64,000 nucleotides of DNA, from NCBI RefSeq assembly GCF_958450345.1, contig NC_088780.1, forward strand, positions 132,446,226-132,510,225, read 5' to 3'. Under the pieces are notes generated by a model that saw only the letters and a program-made list of their open reading frames with translations, did not search any database and had not been told where the DNA came from. The stretch comes from Calliphora vicina. Lineage: Eukaryota > Arthropoda > Insecta > Diptera > Calliphoridae. Within the stretch, counting starts at the first letter, position 1, and each line of letters opens with the position of its first letter. Below are positions 12,395-24,537 of the stretch, one piece after another. The position numbers were made by a program, and so were the translations under genes.

Positions 12395-13710
12395 CACAGT
12401 ACAACACATGATTTTGGGACTCAATTCTGACAATTGCACGTGAAAGTAGCCCCAAAAATAAGAACTTCTGCGTCATTAGTTTTGTCAAGTTGGCTGCCGT
12501 AATAAAATAATGGCCATACGAATTTTTCTTGCTCAAGGTTTATTTTTATCACTTTTTCTATATTTTAACATGATTATATCTCGGTATACCGTACGGAATA
12601 TCTCTTTTGTGGCTGAAGCAATGTTGTAGATATTGAAAAGGAGAAAAAAAAGCGGAACATACCTACCCGAAAAAAGTGCATCCAGTGCCTTAAAAATCGC
12701 AAAAATGCCCATTTTTAAATTTTTTTAACCAATTTTTCACCTTTTTTGCTCAATAACTCGATTACAAATCCAATTATGGACCGATCACCATCAAATTAGG
12801 TTGTGTGATTTGTGTCTATATGAAAGTTATTTATCATGAATTTTGTATGTATACCATCATTTTTAAGAGATTTATGCACTTTAAAGTGATTTTCGGAAGC
12901 GGGTCTTATATGGGAGCTATGACTAATTATGGACCGATCATAATAAAATTTGGTGACATGAATTTTGTATGTATAAAACTTATTTGGAGCGAAATTTGTG
13001 TAGATACATATATAAATTTAACATTTATGACCAATAAAGTGTAATTTCGGGAGGACATTTGTATGGGGGCTAGGTGAAATAATGGTCCGATTTCAGCCAA
13101 TTTCAATAGACTTCGTCCTTGGGCTGAACAAATTATACGTACTAAATTTTATTATGATCGGTCCATAATTAGTCGTAGCTCCTATATAAGACCCGCTTCC
13201 GAAAATCACTTTAAAGTGCATAAATCTCTTAAAAATGATGGTATACATACAAAATTCATGATAAATAACTTTCATATAGACACAAATCACACAACCTAAT
13301 TTGATGGTGATCGGTCCATAATTGGATTTGTAATCCAGTTATTGAGCAAAAAAGGTGAAAAATTGGTAAAAAAAATTTAAAAATGGGCATTTTTGCGATT
13401 TTTAAGGCACTGGATGCACTTTTTTCGGGTAGGTATGTTCCGCTTTTTTTTCTCCTTTTCAATATCTACAACATTGCTTCAGCCACAAAAGAGATATTGC
13501 GTACGGTATACCGAGATATAACCGTGTTAAAATATAGAAAGAGTGATAAAAATCCACCTTGAGCAAAAAAAATTCGAATAGCCATTAAATTATTACGGCA
13601 GCCAACTTGACAAAACTAATGATGCAGAAGTTCTTATTTTTGGGGCTACTTTCACGTGCAATTGTCAGAATTGAGTCCCAAAGCAATGAACTGAAAAATG
13701 TTGTACTGTG
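12395..13710. mobile_element. 1.3-kb palindromic element flanked by TTA
   Basis: The ends CACAGTACAACA and TGTTGTACTGTG are exact inverses. TTA lies on both sides (12392-12394, 13711-13713), as for PIF/Harbinger target duplications. The arms mirror each other throughout: GCACGTGAAAGTAGCCCCAA on the left and its inverse near 13645, and ACATACCTACCCGAAAAAAG and its inverse near 13425. The inner part of each arm consists of family A sequence (GGACCGATCA, CGGAAGCGGGTCTTATATGG), so the palindrome appears to have captured and duplicated part of a family A repeat. Short open frames in the two arms are mirror images and not genes. Confidence 0.75.
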
Positions 13711-13713
13711 TTA

Positions 13714-14029
13714 TACTTTAAAATCATGCAAACGGAAAATTATTCAATTATATATGTATTTCCTTCGAAATAAAGTGCGATAAAAAACATTTTGAAAGTG
13801 AAATGTTTTTTAGTATTGTATAAAAACAGGGAAATAATCAAAATTGTGTACAATTTTGTTTCGTTATTAAACAACGACAAACATACAATTATTTTAGGGT
13901 TAGGGAACCACGAATAACTTTTATTCTCACATATACAAAATATTGGCAAAATGGTTTAACTCTCTAAAACGTAGAGTAAAGTGTTGAATAGAAATACATA
14001 TGCACATTATTTTTTGTTTGTCATCTCTT
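13714..14029. other. non-coding stretch
   Basis: No supported feature. The minus open frame at 13740-13949 is low complexity. Confidence 0.4.
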
Positions 14030-14660
14030 TATCTTTATAACCAACACCACTATAGTGCCACAAAATATTAGTCCAGCACTCACGATCGATTTTACAATGT
14101 CCATCCGTCTGTCCGTGGCTGGCTGGCTTTCCATGTAAACTTTGTGCGAAAAGTAAAGGTCGCAATTTTGAAGATATTTAGATAAAATGTTACACATACA
14201 TACATTTATTTCATCCTAAGGACGAAGCCTTTTGGAAGTGGTTGAAATCGGTTCTATCGAAATAGGATGTTTTTGTTACAAATGTCTAAACTATCTAGAT
14301 ATCCCCAACATTTTTTCCACAAATAAGTTTTATACAAAAGGAAATCATAATTAAAATTTTTTTCTCGATCAATCTTTACTACTTCTACTTCTGAAAATTA
14401 CTTTAACGAACATAAATCTTTAAAAAATGTTGGTACGAGAATCTACAAAAATTCCAACACAAATAAGTTTCATATAGAGCGAACTAATTTCATAACGATC
14501 GTTCAATAATTGGTCATAGTTGCCATACCTGCCCACTTTTGAATATCACTTTAAACAGCATAAATTTCTTAAACATTTTTGGATACCAAAATTTATCAAC
14601 AATAAGTTTCATATAGCAATAAATAACACGACCTAATTTCATGACGATCGGTCCATAACA

Positions 14661-16290
14661 CAGTGCAACAGTGCAAAAAACACACGATCATGACAGTATA
14701 CGTTCGACTCTACTACCAAAGAATAGTAAAAGCCTATACTCAGTTTGTCCATTTTGGTGACCAATTTTTTTTATGGGCCCCAAAGATTCTGAAAATCAGT
14801 GGGCCCTCAAAAAATGGTGTCATCATTTTTTGGCCAACAGCTAATTCAGTTTTGGTGATACCGCTTAACTTTATATGGCAATAATATAGCTAAAGGTAGG
14901 GTCACACATGGTAAATATTTGTTCAAAAAAGCGTAACCACTTTTTTTAGCACAAATTTGTTTGACGTGTTTACTCTTACAATTGTTTTGTAAGATCAAAC
15001 AGCATCAAATAAAATAAAACTAAATTGCTTGTTTTTAATCATCCTAAGTAAAATAAGATTTTGAAATAAATAAAAGAATTCAAATATATTTTATTTAGTG
15101 GTTACGTCTTTTTCGTCAAATATTTGTAATGTGTGACCCTACCTTAAGAGTCACCCAAACAAATTTTGTAAACAAATTTTTCCAAAAAATTGCTTTTTAG
15201 TGCAATTTTTTATAAAAAATTTATGAAGAAATTTTTTTTTTTTACTTTTTTTAGAATAACTTCCAGGGACTCATAAGTTTTCACTAACAATGTTTAGTAA
15301 AGTTGTAGCTACGGTAAAGCTGAACAACTCTTGTGAACATATTAATGCATTCTGAACGTGTCTAGTCACTCTAAATAGCAAATAAAGATCACTTTGTACC
15401 TTAACAATTTTAATTTTTACTATTTTTTGACGCTAAAACAAAGATTTTTTGTTAAAATAGTATGATCAAGTCCACACTTCTATGTTGTGCTGTGGACCTT
15501 CCTTGAGAAGGTCTACAAAAAATATGCTTATATCTTATATCTTAGGTTATCTCTTTCAGTTCAAGAGATATTTAGGTTTAATTTTTTTTTTTTAAATTTT
15601 GCTCGATCTTTTTTTCGTATTTTTTATATGATGAGCAGGTCGAAATTTGTTTTCATACATGACTAAGGTTCCTATGCGGAATATTTTTTCGGTAATTTTC
15701 GAATAATGGAATCATTATATTATATCCATAGATTTTTTCGGTTTTAGCAACAGGTAGTTGGCAAAAAAGTATTACGGTTGAAATAACCGAATTTTTTCAC
15801 TCAACTCAAGCCACAGCATATTTTATAGATTAACATAGTCGAAATTCTTAAGTTTTTTAATTAAAAAGAAAATTTATTTATTTTATACTGATTACAACTA
15901 CGACTGTGGCAATACCGATAAAATGCCACTATTAAATTAGAAACCCTTATAAAGGCTGGACCAACATTGTACAACCAAATATAGTTATTTTATACTTCTT
16001 TTAAAACCCTGGTACAATTATAAGTCAATTTATCGAAAAAAATGTTCTGGTTTTTGGTTTAATTTAGTGTTAAAAAATTCCCGTGAATGAAACGATTTTT
16101 TAATTTCCTCCCGGGAACGAAAAAAGTCCGGGAAATTAGGAACTCTATACATGACGTATATTTGCGATAAAATTCTAAAGAAAATAAAACAAACCTGATA
16201 ACAATTATGTCGTCTCTATAAAAAGTTACACGCATCCAAAGTTGAAGATTCTTTTAATATATTTCAACTTTGTATGCGTGTGTTTTTTAA
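14661..16290. repeat. insertion with CACAGTG end, related to 62808-63260
   Basis: Starts CACAGTGCAACAGTGC directly after family A sequence. From about 15530 to 16260 it shares ordered blocks with 62990-63250: GGTTATCTCTTTCAGTTCAA with GAGATATTTAGGTTT, TTTTGCTCGAT, ATAAAATTCTAAA, and AAAAGTTACACGCATCCAAA. It is a dispersed non-coding repeat of unknown class. It itself contains the bounded MITE at 14894-15144. Confidence 0.55.
14894..15144. mobile_element. 251-bp MITE, AGGTAGGGTCACACAT ends, TAA flanks
   Basis: The left end is AGGTAGGGTCACACAT and the right end is its exact inverse ATGTGTGACCCTACCT. The inverted repeat continues into AAATATTTG and GTAACCAC. TAA stands on both sides (14891-14893, 15145-15147), a 3-bp duplication typical of PIF/Harbinger insertions. 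No coding capacity. The class call rests on the 3-bp TWA target only. Confidence 0.75.
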
Positions 16291-16366
16291 GTTTTTTTTC
16301 CCCAAAAAAAGGGTATTATATAGTCGGACTTGGCCAACTAAACTAGCAATGTAAAATTTCTTGTTT

Positions 16367-17373
16367 CAAATAAAAATTTTTCTTGCAAATCGAATGTTTG
16401 AGTTGTGATGATTGAATTTGTATGTTGCGCCAAAAGTGAGACAAAAATTCGGTTATTTTAATCGATTTTCCCCTTTCATTGCTATGACTTTTCCAAAACA
16501 CGAAACCAGCCTAACATCTATTTCGATTTTTCGTTAAAGTTTTCGTTTCGGTCAATTTATAATGTCGTGATTCAATCAAGCTAAAAAAACAAACATTCAA
16601 AAAGTGGAGTTAACCAATTTAAAGAATAAAGCATACTATTGAACACATGTTGTATACAAACACTCAACTTCCTAGTATTTTTTTATTTATTTTAAATAAT
16701 CAAAAAAAAAATTCATAACAATAACTGTTTGTTTGAAGCCTTTTGAAACCTACAAACATTAAAATTTATTTTTGTATCAATAAAAATGTATTGTTACAAA
16801 CGGAATGAGAATTCAATGGTTTTATTTTAATGTTACTTTTCCACACACATTTTAAAATGAAATATTAAGATCTGTATATTCAAAATCCAATAAAAAACAT
16901 TGTAGAGAATGAAAGTTATAGATAATGAATGAAATAAAACTAATATTGAAAATATCTCAATTTCATGTTAAATTATAAAATTTAAGTTCAAAAATTGAAA
17001 CAAATTTTAAAATTTAACATATAAATTTCAAATTAAATATTGATCATTATTAAATTTTACCAACTATTGTATAAATGTTTCTATTATTTTTTACACAAAT
17101 CTCTAACATGTGTTAACAGTAGCTATAAATATAAATATTATTAATTATACAATTCATAAATATCAACAATAATCAATGTTGAAAGTTGAAAAAAAACAGC
17201 TCAAAGAAAAAAAAAAACAACACTTCACAAAAACCAGAGTACCATTTATCTTATTTAATTAATGTTTAAAGAAAAAACAAGAAATAATCGTTATAAATTT
17301 AATTAATTTATACTCATAATAAACAAAAGAATCAAAATAACAAACTTGTTTTAAATCATAATATTAACATTAA
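16367..17373. other. non-coding AT-rich stretch
   Basis: No gene or bounded repeat seen. Many A-rich runs. Confidence 0.4.
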
Positions 17374-18441
17374 ACAAGTAAGAAAGTTTGGTCGGTCCAA
17401 ATAATACCCTACACTGAGTAAATGAGAAAATTATTAGGAAGTTGGCCTTATATGGGAGCTATGACTAATTTGGAGCGAAAATTGTGTAGATACCTATATA
17501 AATTAAACATTTGTGACCGATAAAGTCTTATTTCGGGAGGACATTTCTATGGGGGCTAGGTGAAATAATGGATAAATTTCAGCCAGTTTCAAAAGGCTTA
17601 GTCCTTGGTCAGAACAAAATGTATGTACCAAATTCAATTGAAATATTTTGAGAATTGCGAACTGTACTTTTCACACAAGGTTACATGGAACGCAAGCCAG
17701 GCATACCGACTGACGGACATCGCACAGTAGTATGAGAAAAAAAAGAGGGAAATAAATCTTTAACTTCTAAACCCTTAGTCCGATTTGAATAAAATTTCAC
17801 ACCCGCAAAGGGGAAGTGTTTCGTTTTGAATCTGGACCTCATGAGCCCACCAGGATCTGGTCCAGAAGTCCCCAAAGTAGGACACCTCGGGTATGGTCAA
17901 TTTTAAAAATAATCCTATTTCTTCGTTTTTGTGTTCAAAAAAAAATACACAATACAAAAATAAGGAAAACTTAACAACAATCGGGAAATTTTTGGAACCG
18001 CGGTCATCAAAAACTGGAGTAGGGTGGGTAAAAATTTTGAAAATTTAATTTTCAAATGCGAATATCTCCTAAGCTATAAAAGATAATTGATAGCTACGAC
18101 GTTTTATGGTTTTATGTAGTGCTCGATGAGAAGATTCTATATATGTAAGTTTTTTGAAATAAATTTTTAAAATTGAACATACCCGAGGTGTCCTACTTTG
18201 GGGACCTCTGGCCCAGCTCCTGGTGGGCTCATGAAGTCCAGATTCAAAACTTAAACTCAAGAACACTTCCCCTTTGCGCACGTGAAATTTCATTCAAATT
18301 GGACTAAGGGTTTAGAAGTTACAGATTTATTTCCCTATTTTTTCTCATACCACTGTGCATGTTTAATCGACTCAGAAAGTGTTTCTAAGGCGATTATTAC
18401 AAACATTACCACAAACGCATAATGGTGGTGTAGGGTATAAA
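17374..18441 (+). repeat. family A copy, internally deleted and interrupted
   Basis: Starts AAACAAGTAAGAAAGTTTGG with TCGGTCC and AATACCCTACAC, and ends GGTGGTGTAGGGTATAA. Much of the tandem-unit interior is missing. A palindromic element occupies 17723-18357; removing it joins GACATCG to TTTAATCGACTCAG, which is the uninterrupted order seen in other copies. Confidence 0.75.
17723..18357. mobile_element. 635-bp palindromic element inserted at CATCG
   Basis: Ends CACAGTAGTATGAG and CTCATACCACTGTG are imperfect inverses. The arms mirror each other: AAACCCTTAGTCC and GGACTAAGGGTTT, AAAGGGGAAGTG and CACTTCCCCTTTG, GTCCCCAAAGTAGGACACCT in both arms as inverses. The left flank is CATCG and the right flank CATG, compatible with a short, mutated target duplication. 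Another element with a CACAGTGG end at 62808 also follows GCATCG. Open frames on the minus strand here are mirror artefacts. Confidence 0.7.
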
Positions 18442-18779
18442 ACAAAATAAGTATAAAAACTAGTATTGAAATAATTTTTATATAAAATTAATTAGAACAC
18501 AAATGGGTTTAATTATGACAATATATTATGTATTAATAACAATATCTGTACACAGCAATAATACGAGTAGAAACCAATTATAAAATATTTATATAGAACA
18601 CCGTATTTGCTGGAATTAACCCTAAAAAGTCAATTTGTCAATTACGAATATATTGAAGGAATAAGGAAAATACTTGCAAATTAGTATAAAGTTTATATTT
18701 CTCTGTTATCTGAATTAATATTCTAACTATAAACTATAGGTGTATGACTTTAAAATGCGGAATTGTTTTCAAATTTTTA
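18442..18779. other. non-coding stretch
   Basis: Nothing supported; AT-rich DNA beyond the family A copy. Confidence 0.4.
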
Positions 18780-19556
18780 GCTTTTATTTTGAAACATTTG
18801 AACAATATGAATTTAATCAAATTGTTACCTATGACCTTTTTCAATCTTTCTGGCAACACATGGATTTCGAGCCAAAAGAACACATATTTTGAGGCCAAGA
18901 ACGAATCAAGCTAATATCGGATACTCTGTTTCAAATGAAGCGTATCCAATAGATAGCGTTATGCATCGATCGAAATAAATAGTAGTAGGATGGGCATGGT
19001 CTGGACAAACACCCCAATCACTTCATTATAAATACTATTTAACAGATATTGCAACATGTAACCGAGCGTTGTCATGATGGAATATTACGGTTTATATCTG
19101 GCAGCATATTCTGGTCGTTTTTCGGTCAATGCGGTACAGGTTCCCTGTGATGATCTGGCTAGATTTCAGCAAATCACAGGACCCTTTTGGTTCCCCCAAA
19201 CACAAAGCTTTACTTAGCGCCATGGATATTTAGCTGTGTTGATTCAGCTGGATGGCCGAGCTTCTTCGCAAAAATTATTTTCTTTTATAGCGTTCAAGCA
19301 TCATTTTGGAAATACAAAATCATCTTTCAAGGTCTCCCGGCTTCTATTCGAAATTGCTGCTTGAGTAGCTCCGAATGCTTTTGCAAGCCCTTGTTGATTT
19401 TGACAACAATGTTCATGGAATAATGCTTACAAATCTTGGTCTTCAATCTTGTTTGGCTGCCCCGGACGATCTTTGCCTTCCGTGTCAAAATCACCCCTTC
19501 TGAACCGCACAAACCAAATCGCACACGGTAAAACCAATGAAACTCATTCACCATAA
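18780..19556 (-). pseudogene. mariner transposase pseudogene
   Basis: On the minus strand from 19556 the segment has, over shifting frames, W--R---G and FDTEGKDRPGQPNKIEDQDL, a hallmark of the mariner N-terminal DNA-binding region. Then come NQQGLAKAFGATQAAISNR (the second helix-turn-helix), ARSSQGTCTALTEKRPEYAA, and near the 3' end LDSFLASK and EIHVLPERLKKVI, the mariner C-terminus (W-----F---GI--LPERW-KVI). The catalytic D,D34D core is mostly deleted between about 19010 and 19060, since only pieces such as QTMPILLLF remain. Several stops and frameshifts make it dead. A 3' end fragment of the same family is at 62690-62807. Confidence 0.8.
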
Positions 19557-19566
19557 GCTTTGGTTA

Positions 19567-20500
19567 CAGAGCTGTAAATGAATCATTAATTTTTGTATTA
19601 ATTCGTGAATCATTCACACAAAAAAACAAGTAAGAAAGTATGGTCGGTCAAGCCCGACAAAGAAAATGTTTTTCGAAAAACATTTTTCTTTTAAAATATC
19701 AATAATTTATATTCGTGACTGATTTTCGCAAGTGGGCCTTATATGGGAGCTATGATCAGTTATGGTCCGATCACCATGAAATTAGGTCGTGTGATTTATG
19801 TCTATATGAAAAATATTTATGTTGAATTTTGTGTGTATACCAACACTTTTAAGAGATTTATGCACGTTAAAGTGATTTTCGGAAACAGGTCTATATGGGA
19901 GCTATAGCTAATTATGGACCGATCATAACAAAATTTGGTGACATGAATTTTGTATATATAAAACATATTTTGAGCGAAACTTGTGTAGATACCTATACAA
20001 ATTAAACATTTATGACCGATAAATTTCAATTTCGGGAGGACATTTCTATGGGGGTTAGGTGAAATAATGGACCGATTTCAGCCATTTTCAATAGGCTTGG
20101 TCCTTGGGCCGAAAAACTGTACCAAGTTTTATCAAAATATCTTCAAAATTGCGACCTGAACTTTGCGCACAAGGTTTACATGGACAGACGGACGGACCGA
20201 CGGACATCGTTTAATCGACTCAGAAAGTGATTACAAGTCCATCGGTATACTTTAAGGTGGGTGTTAGATTAATATTTTTGGGCGTTACAAACATTTGCAC
20301 AAACGTATTATACCCTCCCCACTATGGTGGTGTAGGGTATAATGAATTGAATGAAATTTAAGTCAATTCAAATGAATTTGGTAAAAATGAATTGCAATTC
20401 GTTTCCAATTCAAATGAATTTTGAGAATTCGTTGCTAATTCAAATGAATTTGTCAAAGTGAATTGCAATTCATTTCCAATTCATTTGAATTGATTTTCAT
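19567..20500. repeat. CAGAGCTGTAAATGAATC repeat, copy 2, split by family A
   Basis: Starts with the same end as 1377 (CAGAGCTGTAAATGAATCAT). After about 60 bp it is interrupted by a family A copy at 19625-20342. It resumes with AATTCAAATGAATT and CAATTCATTTGAATT words to about 20500. The interruption shows the family A copy came later. Confidence 0.6.
19625..20342 (+). repeat. family A copy, near full length
   Basis: Starts AAACAAGTAAGAAAGTATGG and ends GGTGGTGTAGGGTATAA. A small deletion removes the TACCCTACAC block near the left end. Three tandem units are visible: GGAGCTATGATCAGTTATGG at about 19747, GGAGCTATAGCTAATTATGG at about 19898, and GGGGGTTAGGTGAAATAATG at about 20050. A GACGGACGGACCGACGGA tract replaces the long microsatellite of other copies. 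Confidence 0.8.
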
Positions 20501-20623
20501 ATCAAGAGTTAAACATTTTTTGGGCATCAAAATTATAACTGTAAAAACTGATTATTTAAACATTTTTATTGTAAAGAAATTAGTCTAAAATCGCCCATTG
20601 GCAACACGAGGGTTAACAAAATA
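20501..20623. other. short non-coding spacer
   Basis: Nothing recognised between two repeats. Confidence 0.4.
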
Positions 20624-23196
20624 CATATGGGGGATTTCATGTCAAGTGAACCAACTTTTGAAATCGATGTCTTCCGATCGGGATGAAATTTGCACCAAGG
20701 TTAGCTCTATTGGATAGTAACTCAGACACAATTTTTCAACAACATCGGTCGAGAACTCTCTGAGTTATAGGGGGTAAAATTTTGACAATTTGGTCAAACA
20801 GGGGTTTTTTCTTATCCATGTAACTTATTACCTATTGTTCTTAGCAAAATGTGTTCCAAATAGTATAGATAGCTATTTCTTCGATCTTTCGAAAAAAAAT
20901 ATTTAAAAAAAAAAATAAAAAATTTTTAATATTTTTTTTCCGAAATCAAAAACTTTTTTGACTTTTTTTTAAAATACGCTATTTTTTTTTATTTTTTTTT
21001 TTTTCTTAAAATAAAGTTTAGATATTTTCCTTGAACACCTACTTGGTCGCTTAGTGGGATGCGAGTGGGATATCTATCAAAATAAATATTTTGTAACTCA
21101 AAACATAAAATTTTTGACTTTTTTTGCAAAATCAAAAACTTTGTTGACTTTTTTTTTCAAAATGGACCCTTTTTTAATCTTTTTTTTTAGGTCAAACAAA
21201 AGCTTAGATATTATCCTTGAAGACCCTTTTGGTCGCTTAGTGGGATGCGAGTGGGATATCTATCAAAATAAATATTTTTTAACTCAAGACTTACAATTTT
21301 TGACTTTTTTTTTTGCAAATACGATTTTTTTTTCCAAATGGGCCCTTTTTTTAAAATTTTTTTTGTAGTCAAAAGAAAGCTTAGGTCCATTCCTTTAAGA
21401 TATTTTTAGTCCCTTAGTGGGATGCGAGTGGGATATCTATCAAAATAAATATTTTGTAACGCAAGACATACAATTTTTTAATTTTTTTTTGCAAAATCAA
21501 AATTTTTTTCCAATATGGGCCCTTTTTTAATTTTTTTTTTGCTCAAAAGAAAGCCTAGGTCCATTCCTTTAAGATATTTTTAGTCCCTTAGTGGGATGCG
21601 AGTGGGATATCTATCAAAATAAATGTTTTAACACAAAAATTGTATGTCTTGAGTTACAAAACATTTATTTTGATATATATCCCACTCGCATCCCACTAAG
21701 CGATCAAAACCATCTTAAAGGAATAGGCCTAAGCTTTCTTTATAGCAAAAAAAAAAATTACAAAAAGGGCCCATTTTAAAAAAAAGTCAAAAAAGTTTTT
21801 GATTTTGCCAAAAAATCAAAAATTGTATATCTTGAGTTACAAAATATTTATTTTGATAGATATCCCACTCGTATCCCACTAAGGGACCTAAAATATCTTA
21901 AAGGAATGGACCTAAGCTTTCTTTTGACTAAAAAAAAATTTTTAAAAAAGGGCCCATTTTGAAAAAAAATTCGAATTTGCAAAAAAAAAGTCAATAATTG
22001 AATGTCTTGAGTTACAACATTTTTATTTTAATAGATATCCTACTCACATCTTCCTAAGTGACAAAATAGGTCTTAAAGGAAAAGACCTAAGCTTTCTTTT
22101 GAGCAAAAAAAAATTTTAAAAAAAAGTCCCATATTGGAAAAAAATTTCGATTTTGCAAAAAAAAATTAAAAAATTGTATGTCTTGCGTTACAAAATATTT
22201 ATTTTGATAGATATCCCACTCGCATCCCACTAAGGGACTAAAAATATCTTAAAGGAATGGACCTAGGCTTTCTTTTGAGCAAAAAAAAAAAATTAAAAAG
22301 GGCCCATATTGGAAAAAAATTTTGATTTTGCAAAAAAAAATTAAAAAATTGTATGTCTTGCGTTACAAAATATTTATTTTGATAGATATCCTACTCGCAT
22401 CCCACTAAGGGACTAAAAATATCTTAAAGGAATGGACCTAAGCTTTCTTTTGACTACAAAAAAAATTTTAAAAAAAGGCCCATTTGGAAAAAAAATCGTA
22501 TTTGCAAAAAAAAAAGTCAAAAATTGTAAGTCTTGAGTTAAAAAATATTTATTTTGATAGATATCCCACTCGCATCCCACTAAGCGACCAAAAGGGTCTT
22601 CAAGGATAATATCTAAGCTTTTGTTTGACCTAAAAAAAAAGATTAAAAAAGGGTCCATTTTGAAAAAAAAAGTCAACAAAGTTTTTGATTTTGCAAAAAA
22701 AGTCAAAAATTTTATGTTTTGAGTTACAAAATATTTATTTTGATAGATATCCCACTCGCATCCCACTAAGCGACCAAGTAGGTGTTCAAGGAAAATATCT
22801 AAACTTTATTTTAAGAAAAAAAAAAAAATAAAAAAAAATAGCGTATTTTAAAAAAAAGTCAAAAAAGTTTTTGATTTCGGAAAAAAAATATTAAAAATTT
22901 TTTATTTTTTTTTTTAAATATTTTTTTTCGAAAGATCGAAGAAATAGCTATCTATACTATTTGGAACACATTTTGCTAAGAACAATAGGTAATAAGTTAC
23001 ATGGATAAGAAAAAACCCCTGTTTGACCAAATTGTCAAAATTTTACCCCCTATAACTCAGAGAGTTCTCGACCGATGTTGTTGAAAAATTGTGTCTGAGT
23101 TACTATCCAATAGAGCTAACCTTGGTGCAAATTTCATCCCGATCGGAAGACATCGATTTCAAAAGTTGGTTCACTTGACATGAAATCCCCCATATG
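20624..23196. mobile_element. 2.57-kb palindromic foldback element, family B, young copy
   Basis: A long inverted repeat, left end CATATGGGGGATTTCATGTC, right end its exact inverse, centre near 21900. Each arm has a unique outer 300 bp (CGATCGGGATGAAATTTG, AACATCGGTCGAGAACTC, TTACCTATTGTTCTTAGC). Inside it are about four roughly 185-bp units, each with CTTAGTGGGATGCGAGTGGG and ATATCTATCAAAATAAAT. The inverse repeat also extends outside into GTTAACAA-ATACATATG on both sides. It is almost identical to 34617-37208. The open frames MGCEWDIYQNKYF... on both strands are translations of the repeat unit and not genes. No transposase. Confidence 0.85.
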
Positions 23197-24537
23197 TATG
23201 TTGTTAACTATTAAATAATAATGATATTGAAGACAATAAAAACGTAAAGCGTGAAAAAAAAACAAAACAAAATAATACGAATATAGGAAGAGAAGTTATG
23301 TATAGATATACATACATATATATATAATGTATCTAGATATACATAAATGAATAAGAGATACATTCTTACATACATACATATGTATGTATATAGATTTGAC
23401 TGAACACCCAAAATTGATGACGAATTCTTTTTGCGCTGACTTTGTTAAATTTGGCTAAATTTTTTTATTTCTGCTTCTTCGTTTTTTTTTATGTTGGCAG
23501 ACTCTTTCGCACACACTGCCAGACATGTGCCAAATTCAGTTTGTCGAAAATGAAAGCAATAACAATTAATGAAAAAACATAAAAAGAAAACCAAAATAAT
23601 GACAGTGGAAATGTAAGTGTAAAATGGGGAAATGGAAACAAAATGAATGGGTAATGAATGAACATTACCAAATGCATTACCGCATAAACAATAATGTCTC
23701 ACTTTTTTGCTTCATGACATCTTGTTAGCACATTTGTAATCATGGGATATTTTTTGGATATCACTTATTTAAAAAGTGAGTCATTACTCCAAATTCTACT
23801 TGTTTAGTTAATTAGCAATTGTGATTCTTCATTAAAAAGTTTTTTTAATATTGTTAAGAATTTAGGAATATAGAATGGAAACAAAATGATATTGTCATAA
23901 AACTGTCATGGAATAATAACTTAGCGGCATCATATTTAAAAATTTTTAGACGCATTATTTTTTTTGGTGAAAGTTAATACATATAGATTTTAGCTACTTC
24001 TTCTCTTACTACACCCCACTGTATGCGGCAAGAACATATGGACAAACACAATTAAAATAATTTTTTGCAAATAAATTTAACAAGACTCAAGAGTATTATA
24101 AAAATATAAAAACTGTTCTTAATTTAAAACACCAAACAACATTTTGTTTCTTTTTTTAATTAAGCGAGATATATATAAATTGTATATGTTTTAATTAACA
24201 CAAAATGAAAGAGTTTGATTTACCGAAATAATATTTAAAAAAAATCACAAATCAAAGGTCAGAAATATAAGAATTAAACTTTCTTTTGTACATTTGCACC
24301 AAAAAGACTTTAAGGGTCAACAAATTGTTCATTTCTTTAAATATAATTGGGATTTCTGTGAATTTTCTTTTAAGAAAAAAATTTATAAAAGGCAGAAGCT
24401 AAAGGATTTCCTAGAAATTGGTCAATTGAGTGATTAAATTTAAAAATACTCGTAATAGTACAATAATATGTTCATTAAATTTGGGTATATTTGAATGCTG
24501 TTTTTGGGTTATAAACAAAAAAATCTCAACCTTTATA
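23197..24537. other. non-coding stretch with a TA/CATA microsatellite
   Basis: No gene supported. TATA/CATA-rich simple sequence lies at 23300-23395. The overlapping minus frames at 23445-23702 have no recognisable domain. Confidence 0.4.

Larger units (their letters stand above)
14030..16366 (-). repeat. decayed family A copy split by a 1.6-kb insertion
   Basis: At 14030-14660 the sequence begins CCAACACCACTATAGTG and continues through GTCCATCCGTCTGTCC, TTTCATATAG and GATCGGTCCATAA, in the same order as the copy at 5044. The opposite end reappears at about 16300-16366 as GGGTATTATATAGTCGGACT with TTTCTTGTTT. The two halves together would form one old family A copy, interrupted between about 14660 and 16290. 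Confidence 0.6.

Noticed and set aside
17681..18293. Minus-strand frames with GTSGPDPGG and WARGPQSRTPR
   Set aside because: They lie in the arms of the palindromic element at 17723-18357 and are not conserved between its two arms in a coding manner.
21054..22766. Open frames of 60-117 residues starting MGCEWDIYQNKYF on both strands
   Set aside because: They are translations of the family B repeat unit and recur in mirrored copies on both strands; they carry F/L/T-rich low-complexity tails and no domain.
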